A DNA stretch of 64,000 nucleotides from Verpa conica (lineage: Eukaryota > Ascomycota > Pezizomycetes > Pezizales > Morchellaceae). Position numbers and translations under genes: made by a program. Positions 34,226-48,500 of this stretch are shown one piece after another. The first letter of the stretch is position 1; each line of letters begins with the position of its first letter. The notes beneath the pieces were generated by a model. It saw nothing but the letters and a program-made list of their open reading frames with translations, made no database searches and was not told where the DNA came from. The stretch spans positions 1,550,001 through 1,614,000 of the forward strand of contig JAUFSD010000001.1 in assembly GCA_033030425.1 (NCBI GenBank), written 5' to 3'.

Positions 34226-35356
34226 ATGGCACATCCACTTTACGAAGTTTCCGGCATGGACGAATCCTCCCTTTCCACTTTCCCTGATGAAGGCCCCTCT
34301 ATATCGTATGAAGACGACAGCATGCTTATGCCCCCCTCACACCCTCCAGACCACAAAGGCGACGGGGCCTCCGGTGGTCTTGGCTCACTGGCAGACGAGC
34401 TGGCAGGCGCCATGTACGATAGCGACGATGAAGAATACGACGAAGAGGGTGAAGGTGATCAGAGCGGGATAATGGGGGAGGCACCACCCAATGGGGTGCA
34501 CAATCACCATCCGAATGGTTCAGCGACAAAGGATGAATCTACGAAGAAGATTGCCGCGAGGGCGCTATCCGCAAGTGACTACGACGGGAGTGAATATGGC
34601 GATCCAGAGGACCTAGGGAATGGTATAAGTGCGGGGTTGGAGGATAAGATTAACCAGATTGAGAGCCTGGCGCTGAGGAACCGACATATGCTGAAGGAGG
34701 AGGAGAATGGCACTGGGGAGCTGGCGGGGGTGATGCCAAGGCTAATGGAGGGGCTGCAGGATTTGGCACCGCAGAGTAGTCTAGAGACTGGAACTACGAG
34801 GTTCGTTATGTTTTTTATTATTATCTGAAATCACATATACATCTTACTGACCTACGGACCACACAGACTGGTAACAGCTCATGCTGCGTTATCATCCCAC
34901 ATGGCCCACCAAACACGAACACTCCGTGACCTGGCTTTATCTATAAACTCAACCTGCCTTCCGTCAGACGACACTTCAGACCTTCTCTTATCTCTCCTTG
35001 ACCTCATCCCTCGACCTTCAACTCAGCCTTTTGCTGAGCTCTCAAACCTGCACTCCCTTACCGCTTCTCTTGTTTCGCAGCTCTCATTCCTCTCAGACTC
35101 CTTACACATGGCCCGACAATCCTCCATCGCCGCGAACCGCAAGCTGCGTGTTGCAAGGGAAGCATGCGCTGACTGGAAACACGAACTCGAAGCAGTCGAG
35201 AAAGCAAGGCGATGGATCGATGATGGCGATTGGGATGCAAGGTGTAAACGGAGAGAAGCAGCAGGTGTATGTGCAGAAGTAACAGGGGGTTTTGAGGACG
35301 TATGTAAAGGTTTTGAAGAGAGGTTAAAGGCGCAGGGAGTCGGCGTTTCAGCATAA
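34226..35356 (+). CDS. Conserved fungal coiled-coil protein, unknown function
   Basis: Two exons, 34226-34800 and 34867-35356; the intron starts GTTCGT and ends CACAG after a CTGAC branch site; 354 residues. The first half is acidic and disordered (runs such as DSDDEEYDEEGEGD). From about residue 145 helices dominate: LEDKINQIESLALRNRHML, then LVTAHAALSSHMAHQTRTLRDLA across the splice, and a final long helix SDSLHMARQSSIAANRKLRVAREACADW followed by ARRWIDDGDWDARCKRREAA. The C-terminal pattern is one I associate with a conserved but unnamed Pezizomycotina family, from memory only. Function is not known. Confidence 0.75.
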
Positions 35357-35883
35357 TGCTTTTATTTTTATAACTGTATCTTCATAGCTTCTTCTTTTAG
35401 GGTTTTTAGGTTTTTAAGAGATTACTAGGGAGAGATTTTGTTTCCCTTCTTTTTTCTTTCTTTTTTTGCTTAAAATAGGGCGTAGAATGGTGGGGTGTGT
35501 GCTATATGACACAATATCGCTTTTCTATTTCGTGCTTTAGCTTCTCTAGGTGGGATTTGGGGGCATATGGCGTGGATAGATATATCTTTGGTTTTTTTTC
35601 CCCCGTTTCTTTTTTCAATTTATATCTTGTCCTTCTTGTCAATGCTTAGAATCATATATTTTTTAACCATCGGCTTAGGTTTGAAGTATAGTAGGTGTCT
35701 TTTTTTGCCTCTGTGTATATTAGTGAGTATATAGTTGTTGCATCCTCCCGTATTATTTGAGCTTGGCTTGTATTGGTGTAGGAATTTACCTATTTGCGCA
35801 ATATATCGATCGTGCTTGTACCAAGGATATTCATTTTACGGGGGAGGTCTACGATTTAGCAAAACTCACAAGAAACAAAGAAA
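35357..35883. other. Intergenic region
   Basis: 527 bp, T-rich, presumably the 3' UTR of the coiled-coil gene and the promoter of the HisRS-like gene. No sites recognised. Confidence 0.5.
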
Positions 35884-36405
35884 ATGGCTCAGGAAAAGAA
35901 GTCAGTACTTTTAAATTCATATAGCTCGCAAGTCAATAACTACATATTATCTATAAGAAAATTTATAACCCCCTCATACTTATTTACATTCAAATGGATA
36001 GGAGCCCTTTGATACGGCATCGGAGCTATCTTTCCCAAGTTTAATACACGAGGCCCACATCCCCAGAATCATCAATGCTCAATCATACATCTCAGTTAAG
36101 TATGGGATCCTGAGGTCTTCAATTGACCGGGTTAAAGTTAATCCGAGTTACCGTAACCCTTCAACTCGAGCTTCCAATTACGAGCGCCGCGAAGCATTCA
36201 TAATGGTAAGAGAATTAGCACAGGTACACACATATGCAGGTACTAGAAAGGTATGACGTTGGGATGCCCCTCGCTACCTACTCGTGGTTACCCCTCATCT
36301 GCGGCTCCTCAGACCTGGTATCTCTCTATATACGAACACCTCCAACTCCAGACTTCAAACCGCCAGTACTATTCCCACCAGAGTCTCTCCACCTATTTTC
36401 CTAGT
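35884..36405 (+). CDS. Possible 5' exons of the HisRS-like gene
   Basis: ATG at 35884 begins a 7-codon exon (MAQEKKS) with donor GTACTT at 35905. The acceptor TAG at 35999-36001 opens a 68-codon exon (36002-36205) ending at a strong donor GTAAGA, and the acceptor CTCAG at 36312 re-enters the HisRS-like frame at 36313. All phases agree, which would give a 660-residue protein with a roughly 106-residue N-terminal extension. The extension (including [19 protein letters not shown]) matches no domain I know. It may instead be a separate small gene or a chance assembly. Confidence 0.35.
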
Positions 36406-38415
36406 ATGAGTAGAACGACAGTGCTCCCGAAAGGGAGGGAAAACATTGCCCTGAAGGTGCCCAAGGGTACGAAAGACTGGGCAGGAGCAGACCTCGTCAT
36501 TCGCGATAAAATACTCAGCAAAACCACAGAGGTTTTCAAGCGTCATGGAGGTGTAAAAATAGATACTCCGTAAGCCTCTTCATATCTTCTAAAATACCTA
36601 TAATAAAAGCTAGACTCGAACGAGCAAGCCAACAAGTGGGTAACCCAGTGTTTTTGAGCTTCAAGAAGTCCTCACTGGCGTAGGCTTGAAACAGCTGTAT
36701 AATCTTGCCGACCAAGGCGGCGAGATCTGTTCTCTACGTTATGACCTTACTGGTTCTATCGCACGCTGGCTTGCAATGAACCCGACTATTCACTCCATCA
36801 AGTGCTACAATATCGGAAAAGTCTACCGCCTAGACGGTGCACGCGAGGATTACACAGGCGAGTCTTATAGATGCGATTTCAACATTGCAGGAATATACGA
36901 TCCAATGCTTCCTGACGCAGAGATCTTGAGGATCACTACAGAGATCCTTGGAGAACTGAATGTAGAAGAGTACACTATCAGGATCAACCACCGGAAAATT
37001 ATAAACGGAATATTCGAGAGCTGTGGGGTGCCAGAGAATAAATATATTGCGGCTTCAAGAGCTATTGGTAAACTAGATCAGGTACTCTTTAAGCTCCAAT
37101 CTAGCCATATCTATTTATTTGTTCCGCAATTTGGCAATTGATGCGTAATGTGTTCGGTGCAGGACATCTCTGATGTTCGATCAATAGCTCCCATGGGATG
37201 ATGTACGAATAGAAATGGAACAGGATGTGGGACTAGAGTCGAAAGCTGTTAATATGCTCTGGCAGTATGTACTTAGAAAAGGTTCGGAGCGGTTATACCC
37301 TAAAAGGAATAAGTACTAATATGACGTTAATACAGGGGGAAGACACCTTCAGTATGATCTATTACTTGAAGAGGACCTGACAGGAAATGAGTCCTTCTCA
37401 AGTGGTCTCCGCGAAGTAGGCCTGCTTTTTGACTATCTTGAGATATTTGGTGCTATGCCTAAGGTCGAATTCGATCTCTCCCTTACCCGTGGAGTAAGCC
37501 ACCGTTCTTTTATTACCTAGGAAAATCCTCTTACGACTTTTTTAGTATGAATACACTGGAATAATTTTCGAAGTTATAACGCCGGCTCCAATCCCCCCAC
37601 CACTGGGTGAATCCCAAATAACCGAGCTAACCGACGAAATAATGGATACTATTTCACTCGCTACTGGTGGACGCCAGGATAATCTAGTGGAATCTTTGTC
37701 GAAAGACAGCCTACCGTGCGTTGGTATCTCATTTCATGTAGATCAAATATACAATGTCACCAAGGCAAAGATATCGAGAGAAAATATCAGGGAGAATGAA
37801 GTAGACGTGTACGTTATGGCTTTTGGAGATGGATTACTAAGAGAGCGGATGCAAGTTTGCAGGAGTCTTTGGGACGCAGGCGTCAAGGTCTGCACCACTT
37901 ATAGTCCTTTGCCCCAATTAAATCAGCGCTGATCAAAGCAGGCCGAATTTTCATACAAAGCAAGGCCAGAATTCCCATACCAAATATCTACCGCGAAAAA
38001 GAATGGTGTTCCCTTTGCAATAATACTTAGCGAGGAAAAGTTACTGCAGGAAAAAGCAAAGATTGTGGACATGGGTCTTCGCGAGGGTCACCCGCAGAAA
38101 ACTGGAGTAGACGTGAATTTCCCAGATCTAGTAACGGAGATTAAGCAGAGGATTAGCAAGAAACGGGAAAGAGAAGACGATGAGGATGATGGCGAGGGTG
38201 GTGGAGAGGGTGATGACAAGGGTGATGATGAGAGCGATGGGTTTAAGGAACATATGGACAAGGTTAAACTTGAGGGCGGAACTGTTGAGATGGAGGGAAT
38301 TGAAATTGAAATGGATTTCGCGAAGATTAGATCAAAGGGTGTGGAAATTGAGGTAGAGGGAGCGAAGATCAACATGAAGAAGGCGAAGATTGAGTTGAGG
38401 GGTCGCAAAGAGTAA
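36406..38415 (+). CDS. Divergent histidyl-tRNA synthetase paralogue
   Basis: Class II HisRS fold with damaged active-site motifs. Six exons, 36406-36569, 36649-37081, 37188-37281, 37336-37493, 37546-37887 and 37942-38415, join in frame to 554 residues. Conserved: [23 protein letters not shown], the KLDQLPWDDVR junction, DLSLTRG, and a C-terminal anticodon-binding domain ([23 protein letters not shown]). Changed: the motif 2 loop, normally RGR-REFYQCD, reads [20 protein letters not shown] reads [14 protein letters not shown] reads GGRQDN; the motif 3 Arg in GVDR is Gln (HVDQ, about residue 350). The RGLDYYTG loop is one residue short. The C-terminus carries an added acidic segment and Glu/Lys/Ile-rich repeats. 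Aminoacylation is unlikely; intact frame and splice sites argue for a retained function, or a recent pseudogene. Confidence 0.85.
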
Positions 38416-39229
38416 AGTCTGGGGATTTGTAACATTTATTAGACACTATGCCTGGAGATTAGTTGTATCAGTATTGATGCTCTCTTACCTAGCTTAGCTG
38501 GGTCCCTATAGCTGGCCAATAGCCGAGTGATATTCTATGTTCATACACCACCAACCCACTTATTGCCTTATAAATATAAATCCAACCAGTCTATATTATA
38601 ATCATAGACGTGTTTTCTCTTATAGTATTAAATCCATACCTAGAGAATCTATATTAGATAAATAAAACATTATCAGGTAGTAAAAATATCCACACAACGC
38701 AATACATACAAAAGAAGTCAACACAAATAAATAAAATTCAAAATGAGCAATTACACCACCAGTTCTTATTACATACCCTCAAACCTTAGGTTATAGCTAA
38801 GGAGATCAATAGAGAACTTTTATGATTCGTGTTTAATCATAGACTATAAGCATGTATACTCAATAAAGCAAGTATCTAGAGTGCCTATACAACCTTTCTT
38901 CTACCCATACTTTACAACCCAGATCCAGATACTTTAATGCCATCGTCTTAGGCCTATAGCTTCCTCTAATGGTATTTATCTATGGTTTCAGTTCAGTTGC
39001 ATTGTCATTGTGGGGGGAAAAAAAAGTCCGAGCCGAGAGCCCCCCTTAACACACCTCAAAAGGACCAAATATACCAAAGCTTTCAGGTGAAGATGGCCTA
39101 CCGGTATACCGGGAAGCCTAGTCGCACTTATTCTGGGACAAGTGAGAAACGGTCCGCGGTTCAGCCCCTGGGAGACACTTTTTTGTTTATTTTTTTTTAT
39201 TTCTCTAAGTTTCCAAATATTATGACTAT
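38416..39229. other. Intergenic region between convergent genes
   Basis: 814 bp, AT-rich, with one motif copy at 38524. A poly-A run near 39018 and a T-rich run near 39180 are the only other landmarks. Confidence 0.5.
38524..38539 (-). repeat. Dispersed motif copy CATAGAAT-ATCACTCG
   Basis: Full match on the minus strand, about 110 bp after the HisRS-like stop codon. Confidence 0.7.
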
Positions 39230-39895
39230 CTATCTACTACTACTACTATTACTATTATTATATACTCCATATAAAATCCTCGAAAACCTCTGCTGATTCA
39301 TAAGACAAACCCGAAACAATTCCAACTTCGACTCCTCCTCCCTTAAAAGAGACCTCAACATCCCCAAAACCGTATAAAGAATCTCCCACCCAAAATAATC
39401 CATATCAACACCTAGACCCTGTAGACCACCCACAACCTCCACACGCTCCTTCACCACTTTGACCCTAAAGTACTGTTCCCACACTTTGTCTTCCATCTCC
39501 ACCACACTCCGGCTCTCAGACCCCTCGAGGTTCTCAAGTTCCTCATCCCCAAGCAACCCCCACAACCATAGCGTGAAGGGGATATTCCTATCCCAAATCT
39601 CGGGCTCTGAGCGTAAAGTCCTCGCAGTCAGGTTCGCAGTCATAAAAGCATCTATCCGTGTGTTTCCAAAAGTAAGTTCTTCGGCTACTATAGCGCGCCT
39701 ACGTAGCTCGTACAGTATGTATTTGAGAACCATGTCGAAGTCACTGTAGTCTTTGGAAAATACGTTGCATAGTTTGTGGAGGGTGTGGTTAATGTTATCG
39801 TTGTCGTTGTCGTTGTGGGTTGAGAGGTGCTCTACTAGGTTGTCGATGATGAGCTTCTTTGATAGAAATGTTGAAGGAATTATTGGGTCTGTCAT
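39230..39895 (-). CDS. Hypothetical protein
   Basis: Single-exon ORF of 221 residues, ATG at 39895. No domain recognised. The sequence looks mostly helical and has a plausible protein composition (for example DMVLKYILYELRRRAIVAEEL and IPFTLWLWGLLGDEELENLEG). The C-terminal NNSNSSSSR comes from a TAG/TAA microsatellite at 39237-39262, so the stop position may vary between strains. The ORF start lies just next to a poly-A tract. It could be a lineage-specific gene; no neighbour suggests a role. Confidence 0.6.
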   Translation of the reverse strand: MTDPIIPSTFLSKKLIIDNLVEHLSTHNDNDNDNINHTLHKLCNVFSKDYSDFDMVLKYILYELRRRAIVAEELTFGNTRIDAFMTANLTARTLRSEPEIWDRNIPFTLWLWGLLGDEELENLEGSESRSVVEMEDKVWEQYFRVKVVKERVEVVGGLQGLGVDMDYFGWEILYTVLGMLRSLLREEESKLELFRVCLMNQQRFSRILYGVYNNSNSSSSR

Positions 39896-40593
39896 TAGTG
39901 ACTTTTTTTTTTTTTTTTTTTTGAGAAGGGGGGGGGAGGGAATCTAATGGTTTGAGTGTTAAGGTGGTGATGGGCAAGGTTTTTCTTTATAGCTTAGATT
40001 AAGGGATTTATTTTGTATCTGACCTCGAGATAGAATGCCTTGGTGATAGAGGGTCGTAGTACCCACTTTAATAGGTACTAAATTACAGTTATCCTAATTC
40101 TATCTCTACTTGCTAAAGCTCTCCCATGGACATTGCCAATAGAAGCAAACCAAATTTCTAATTAGTTCCAGAGTTCCAACCCACCCTACTAATCCCCAAA
40201 ACCTAAACCCAAAAGCGGTATAGTGATGTCTAAGGTTTTCGCAGAATGTCTCATTTTAGGGCATGATCTAAAATACGCATAGTCCAGGACTACATTCTCA
40301 GCAGTAATCCTAATCACGTATATTATACCCATGACTATAACTACACCAGTCGAAAGCACCTGAAGGCGCGTAGATAAACCGTAGAATAGCAAGTAATTTT
40401 ACCCAATCTACGAACCTGTTTTCTAAAATAAACTACCGGTGCAATCCATTCGGGTATCAAATAAAGTCCTATCCCTCAACCTATGCCCTCTAAAGACATC
40501 AATAGCATAAAAATCATAGAAAACTATATAACGTAATAGCATAATAGCATAATAGCATAACAGCATCAACATAAGACTCCCTATTTCTTAAAA
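39896..40593. other. Intergenic region with an 8-bp tandem repeat
   Basis: It contains a run of 19-20 T at about 39903-39922 and about four units of the 8-mer ATAATAGC at roughly 40533-40565. No gene. Confidence 0.55.
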
Positions 40594-43827
<3,234 letters not shown>

Positions 43828-44343
43828 TGCGAGACTAGGGTTTTACAATTGAATCTAGCGGTGGTGATAAAGATGGTGGATATAGAGATGGAAGCGGGAG
43901 TGGAGGGGTGGGAGTGGTGTCGTTGATGATGGGGGAGGGGGGGTCTCAGGCTTGGAGGGGGATAACAAATTGATTGATATCTAAATCGGTTCAACAAAGA
44001 GACGCGACACGAGGAAACGCGAAAACACCCAATTAAGGGGAGCCCACTTACTGCCCCAACAGGCATAGCTGCATGCAAGGAGGAACCCTAACCCTGATGG
44101 TTGGAATAACTATGTATGGGGTGAATATTGTTCTCTTTCCAATTAAGATAGGATAACCAAGAAAGGAAAGAAAATTTGGAATGGATATATGGGGCGGTAA
44201 TGAATAGTGGAGTGGAGAGGATAAAGATAAGGCCGTTATGCATTTACATTTACTGCAATGCCATTATCTAAAAGGCTTTATGAGAGTCAGATATACACCA
44301 TGTTACCTAAACCAATATATACCTATGCGTGTAAGTATATGTA

Positions 44344-44520
44344 GTTACATCACTACAACCTCAACCTCACCCTACACAATGTTCCTGAATACACTACATC
44401 AATCATCCTAGACGCCCTCTTTAAAGTCCTCAATACCAATCCTACTATCCAAAACCTAGACAGCCTCAAGGCCCTTACAGAACACTTTTCAGCTTTACCA
44501 AGACTTGAGGCTATCCAGGT
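44344..44520 (+). pseudogene. Orphan exon-like fragment, possibly leucine-rich repeat
   Basis: An open frame preceded by an acceptor-like TATGTAG and followed by a good donor (CAG|GTGAGG) encodes a Leu/Asn-rich helical sequence (LNLTLHNVPEYTTSIILDAL, SALPRLEAIQ) with third-position C bias. No ATG or continuing exon was found; a second degenerate stretch at about 44746-45015 (LKLHGFHVDAISPAKGLENLRI) may belong to it. It reads like debris of an F-box/LRR-type gene. Confidence 0.3.
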
Positions 44521-45235
44521 GAGGAGTAGGACCGCGTGAGAGTACCGAGATCCAATGTGGAAGGTTGAATATACACACAAATCTTCCACGTAGTTTTACT
44601 ACATACTCGGAAAAATCTAAACTAGCTTCCTTTGAAGCGAATACGAATCCATATTATAATTCCCAGATCTAGATTCCCTTTGGGATTCAAGTGCTCAATA
44701 TACACATTATCCCTATAAGTTTCGAAAAATGTTCGATCAATTTAATTGGAACTAAAGCTACATGGCTTCCATGTAGATGCAATTTCTCCAGCAAAAGGTC
44801 TAGAGAACCTCAGAATAAACTTCAGCCGTAGGCTTGGAACGATTCTTTCGGATGATAGTTGTCTGATTTGTTCGGTAGTCCCTACCCATGTCTTTAACTT
44901 TCGAGAATGCACTCATCATAAATCATCACTTTCTCCTAGGTCTTTTGAAGCGAAACTGATCAAACATTCAGGAATTCACGCTGAAGAAATGCGAGTACAA
45001 TCTTGTGCAGTATGATCTAGAGCAGTCATAGTCAGAACTCGTGTTGGAAATAAAGTAGTTTTTGCCTGACTATACAATGGTTCGCCTAAGCCGGTGGTAT
45101 ATATAATATAAATCTAAAACAGTTTTCCCTTTCTTAGATTTGGTAATAGCTATACAAATACTAGCGGAACTATGGTAAACAGGGTCTTTTTCATTGATAT
45201 AGATGGTCAAGGATGAATAGATAGATCTCACCCAG

Positions 45236-45251
45236 CGAGTGATACCCCATG
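45236..45251 (-). repeat. Dispersed motif copy CATGGGGT-ATCACTCG
   Basis: Full match on the minus strand, 318 bp upstream of the IML1 ATG. Confidence 0.7.
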
Positions 45252-45568
45252 AGTTGAGTTTCCCACTGTATGTAATCCAGGCTGGTTATATTCAAACATC
45301 ACCCTTTTTTATCCACCTTCCATATTTCCAGAGCTGAAGAAATAAATATCCCGTCCAGATTTGTTGAATTAACAAGCCACGCCGATTGGCTCGCTTAACA
45401 ACCCCCAGCGATTGAGGCTCAAGACAAGACAAGCAACATCCACAACCTTAACAACCGCCTCACCAGCCCACCATCTACAACCCACCGCGAACATCCACAA
45501 CCAACCAGCTCTCCAATGCCCATATAATAGTCAATCCCACAGTGGAGATACTTCCCTTATCCACAGCC

Positions 45569-48500
45569 ATGTCAACAACCACTAACCTCCACCCCCCATC
45601 ATCATCCCACATGCCGCCCCCAACCCCCACAATGGGCGTGCAGACGTCGAAGCAGATGACGTTATGGATCCACGACCCAGACACAAACCCGACACTATCA
45701 CGACTCGACGGCGTCCTCAACTACGAACTATTTGCGCCCGGTGTTGCAAGGCCGGGCGATATCGCGGAGGTGCGGCTGCTGCCTGGGAATAACGTTTGCG
45801 ATGAGGGCGGCGCGGGTGGGGGCGGGGTTGCGGCGGAGAATATGGAGCGGAAACGTAGCGTGTCTAATAATGGGGGTGAGGGGACTGAGAGGGGATCGCC
45901 ACAGGTAGGGAAGGGGGATAGGTCTGAGAAGAGGTTCTTGTTTGTCATTCGGAAGTTGGAGCCTGAGCAGAGGGCGAAGCCGAATTTACAGGTATGGATG
46001 GGGTCAATGATTGGGAGGAATAGCTAATGTGGGGGTATAGATATCGTTGGCGAGTCATGTTGCGAGTCTATTTGGGTTTCATTCTAGAGCTACGGTGGTT
46101 GTTTCTATTGTATGTGCTTGTTTTTCATCGGTGGTCACTCGTGGTTCAGTTATATGGCTAACTATATTTAATCCACAGGTCGAAAAACCACTCCACGAAG
46201 CAAGCCATATAGAAATCTACTTCCGCGATCAATATATCTCCCGCAGTGACATGTGGCGTATGTCCACCGCCCTGCTCACTGATACCTGTCCCTACAATGC
46301 GCAAAAGCTCCTTTTCATCCAGTCTATCCGTGGTACCGTAGGCAACATCTGGGTACGCGGCGAGAAGGTCCAATCCGCCTACTTCTCCCCTCGCACAGTC
46401 CCCATCTTCCGCTCGGAGTCTGCGCACTATATCCTCTTTGTACAGATGTCGCGGGAGATGTGGCACTTTGACACCGACGACGGCGGCGAAGGCGACCAAG
46501 GCCTCGACACAGGCGGCAGTGGAGTCGGCGTCGGCGGTGAAATTGTCTTCAACAAACTTGTCAATGGCTTCCTTCCCGAGCTCTTCAAAAGGTGGAAACG
46601 AATCAACGCCCATCACCTTGTATCTATAGTTCTTTTCACCCGCGTAGTCTATGAACACGGCGAACCTGTCGGTATCCTCAACGGCGGGAACGAATGCGAA
46701 GAGTTCCTTGGGACCCCAGGCGGGATCGGAATAGGTGAAGGACGCCGCTATCGAGACTTCTACCGCGTTGTAGTGTCCTCCATGGCATCCGCAGACTGGA
46801 CAATAATCCTACACCGCCTCAAACGCGAATTTACTGTATTCCTACGAGACGTCCTGACCCTCCCCGTTGCAGACGACGACTGTATCCCAGATAGTGATAC
46901 ACCCGTCCTCTCAAGCGCAATATCCACCGTCTCCCGGCCCAGCACCCCCGCCCTCCCTCTCCAACTCTCCGAGATGCTCCGCCCAGCCTCCTCCTCCACA
47001 ACCTCCCAGCCCTCACCACGCATACCCCCCCAAAAAGACAAACCCAAAGACCGCAAAGCGATAATCGCTGGCCGTCCTTCCGCCGCCATCCATGGCAATA
47101 TCCTAGAAGCCATCAATCTTGCAACATTCCAGTTCAGCCAAGACTATGTTGACCGCGACCTCGTCCGCACCGGCGTCAGTGTCGTCATAATCACCCCCGG
47201 CACAGGCCACTTTGAGGTCGACTACGACATGCTGAAAGCCACAACTGAAGGCCTCATCATGAATGGTATGGGCGTTGACCTCGTCTGCCTATCTAAAGTC
47301 CCACTCCATACCGTCCCACTATTCAAATACCGCAACCCCTCACCAAAAACCATAGAATCCCAGGACGAAAACACCCAGAAGCCAAATTTCCTTGGCGTCT
47401 CTCCACCCAAAGTCACAATCGGCTCACAGAACTCTAGCATCCCAAGCCACCAGGAGCCGGCGCAAACTCTCGGTGAGTGGGTGTTTGCTGTCCCGCATTG
47501 GATAGATGTTTCCTTCTGGTCGGCGGCATCAGAGAAGAAGGTTAAGAAGAAGGGCGTCAACGGTGCAAAGATTGAAAAGAAGAAGGATACTAGATCAAAA
47601 TTTAGGAACCACGGTTTCAAGCCTAGGTGTAAGATGTATGAACTACAGATGATGGGGGTCATGGAGAATGAGATCTCAGAGATCTCGGTCCCTTTCTTGC
47701 ACGATAATCCATTCTGGCAGCCTATGCCTATGCCAGTAATAGTCAAGAACGCAGACGAAGACGACTGTTCTGTCTCGGTCCCTGTGCCTGGAAAAGCGAA
47801 AGTGAAGGAGACCTTTTTGCCCTCTTCAAGCAGGAGTATAAACAAAGAGGCGTTCAAATGGATGGATGAGTACGACGATGCGGTTTTCCGACCACTAGCA
47901 AAATTAAAAGAACTTGAGAAGGCGGCGGTGACGAAAAAGATTGGGAGTCGTGAAGATGATGAGAAGAAACTACGGTTGAAGTTGGATGAGGATCCGTTGG
48001 TACTTGGTACGAGCTTTCATGGCGAGGCGCAGAGGGGACAGGCGAGTTTGGGTGGGGCGGGCTTCTTCGATAGGAAGATGAAGGAGAGGAGGCCGGATCT
48101 GGATAGTCCTATTGAAGCTAAGGAGAATGATGTACTCCCGGGGACGATGCAGACAGGTACTATGGGTACTATTGCCGAAGCGACTCAGACGGATCAGGTC
48201 AGTCCAGCGCCCCCACTGCCACCTAATACGACTACGGTTGCGGGGCCGATAAATTCTGGGGGAATTCTGGGGAAGCCGACGAGGTTGGTGAGGAATATGA
48301 GTTTTGGGTTCAAGTGGGGTGCAACTAAGGCGACAGCGAAGACGGGGTTGGTGGGGTTGGCGGGTCCGGAGGCTGCGGTGGGGACGGGGCTGTTTAGTAG
48401 TCCTTCTGGAAGCGGCGTTAAGGTTACTAGAGGCTTTGATACGGGTGAGAGTTCAACTACTCCAAAGAGTCCGTTAGGTCCTAGAACCCCTAGCCATGAT

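Larger units (their letters stand above)
43828..45568. other. Divergent region between MCM6 and IML1
   Basis: 1.7 kb shared upstream region. It contains a coding-like exon fragment (44344-44520) and one motif copy (45236), and otherwise AT-rich DNA. The last 150 bp before IML1 is rich in CAACC and is probably its leader. Confidence 0.5.
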
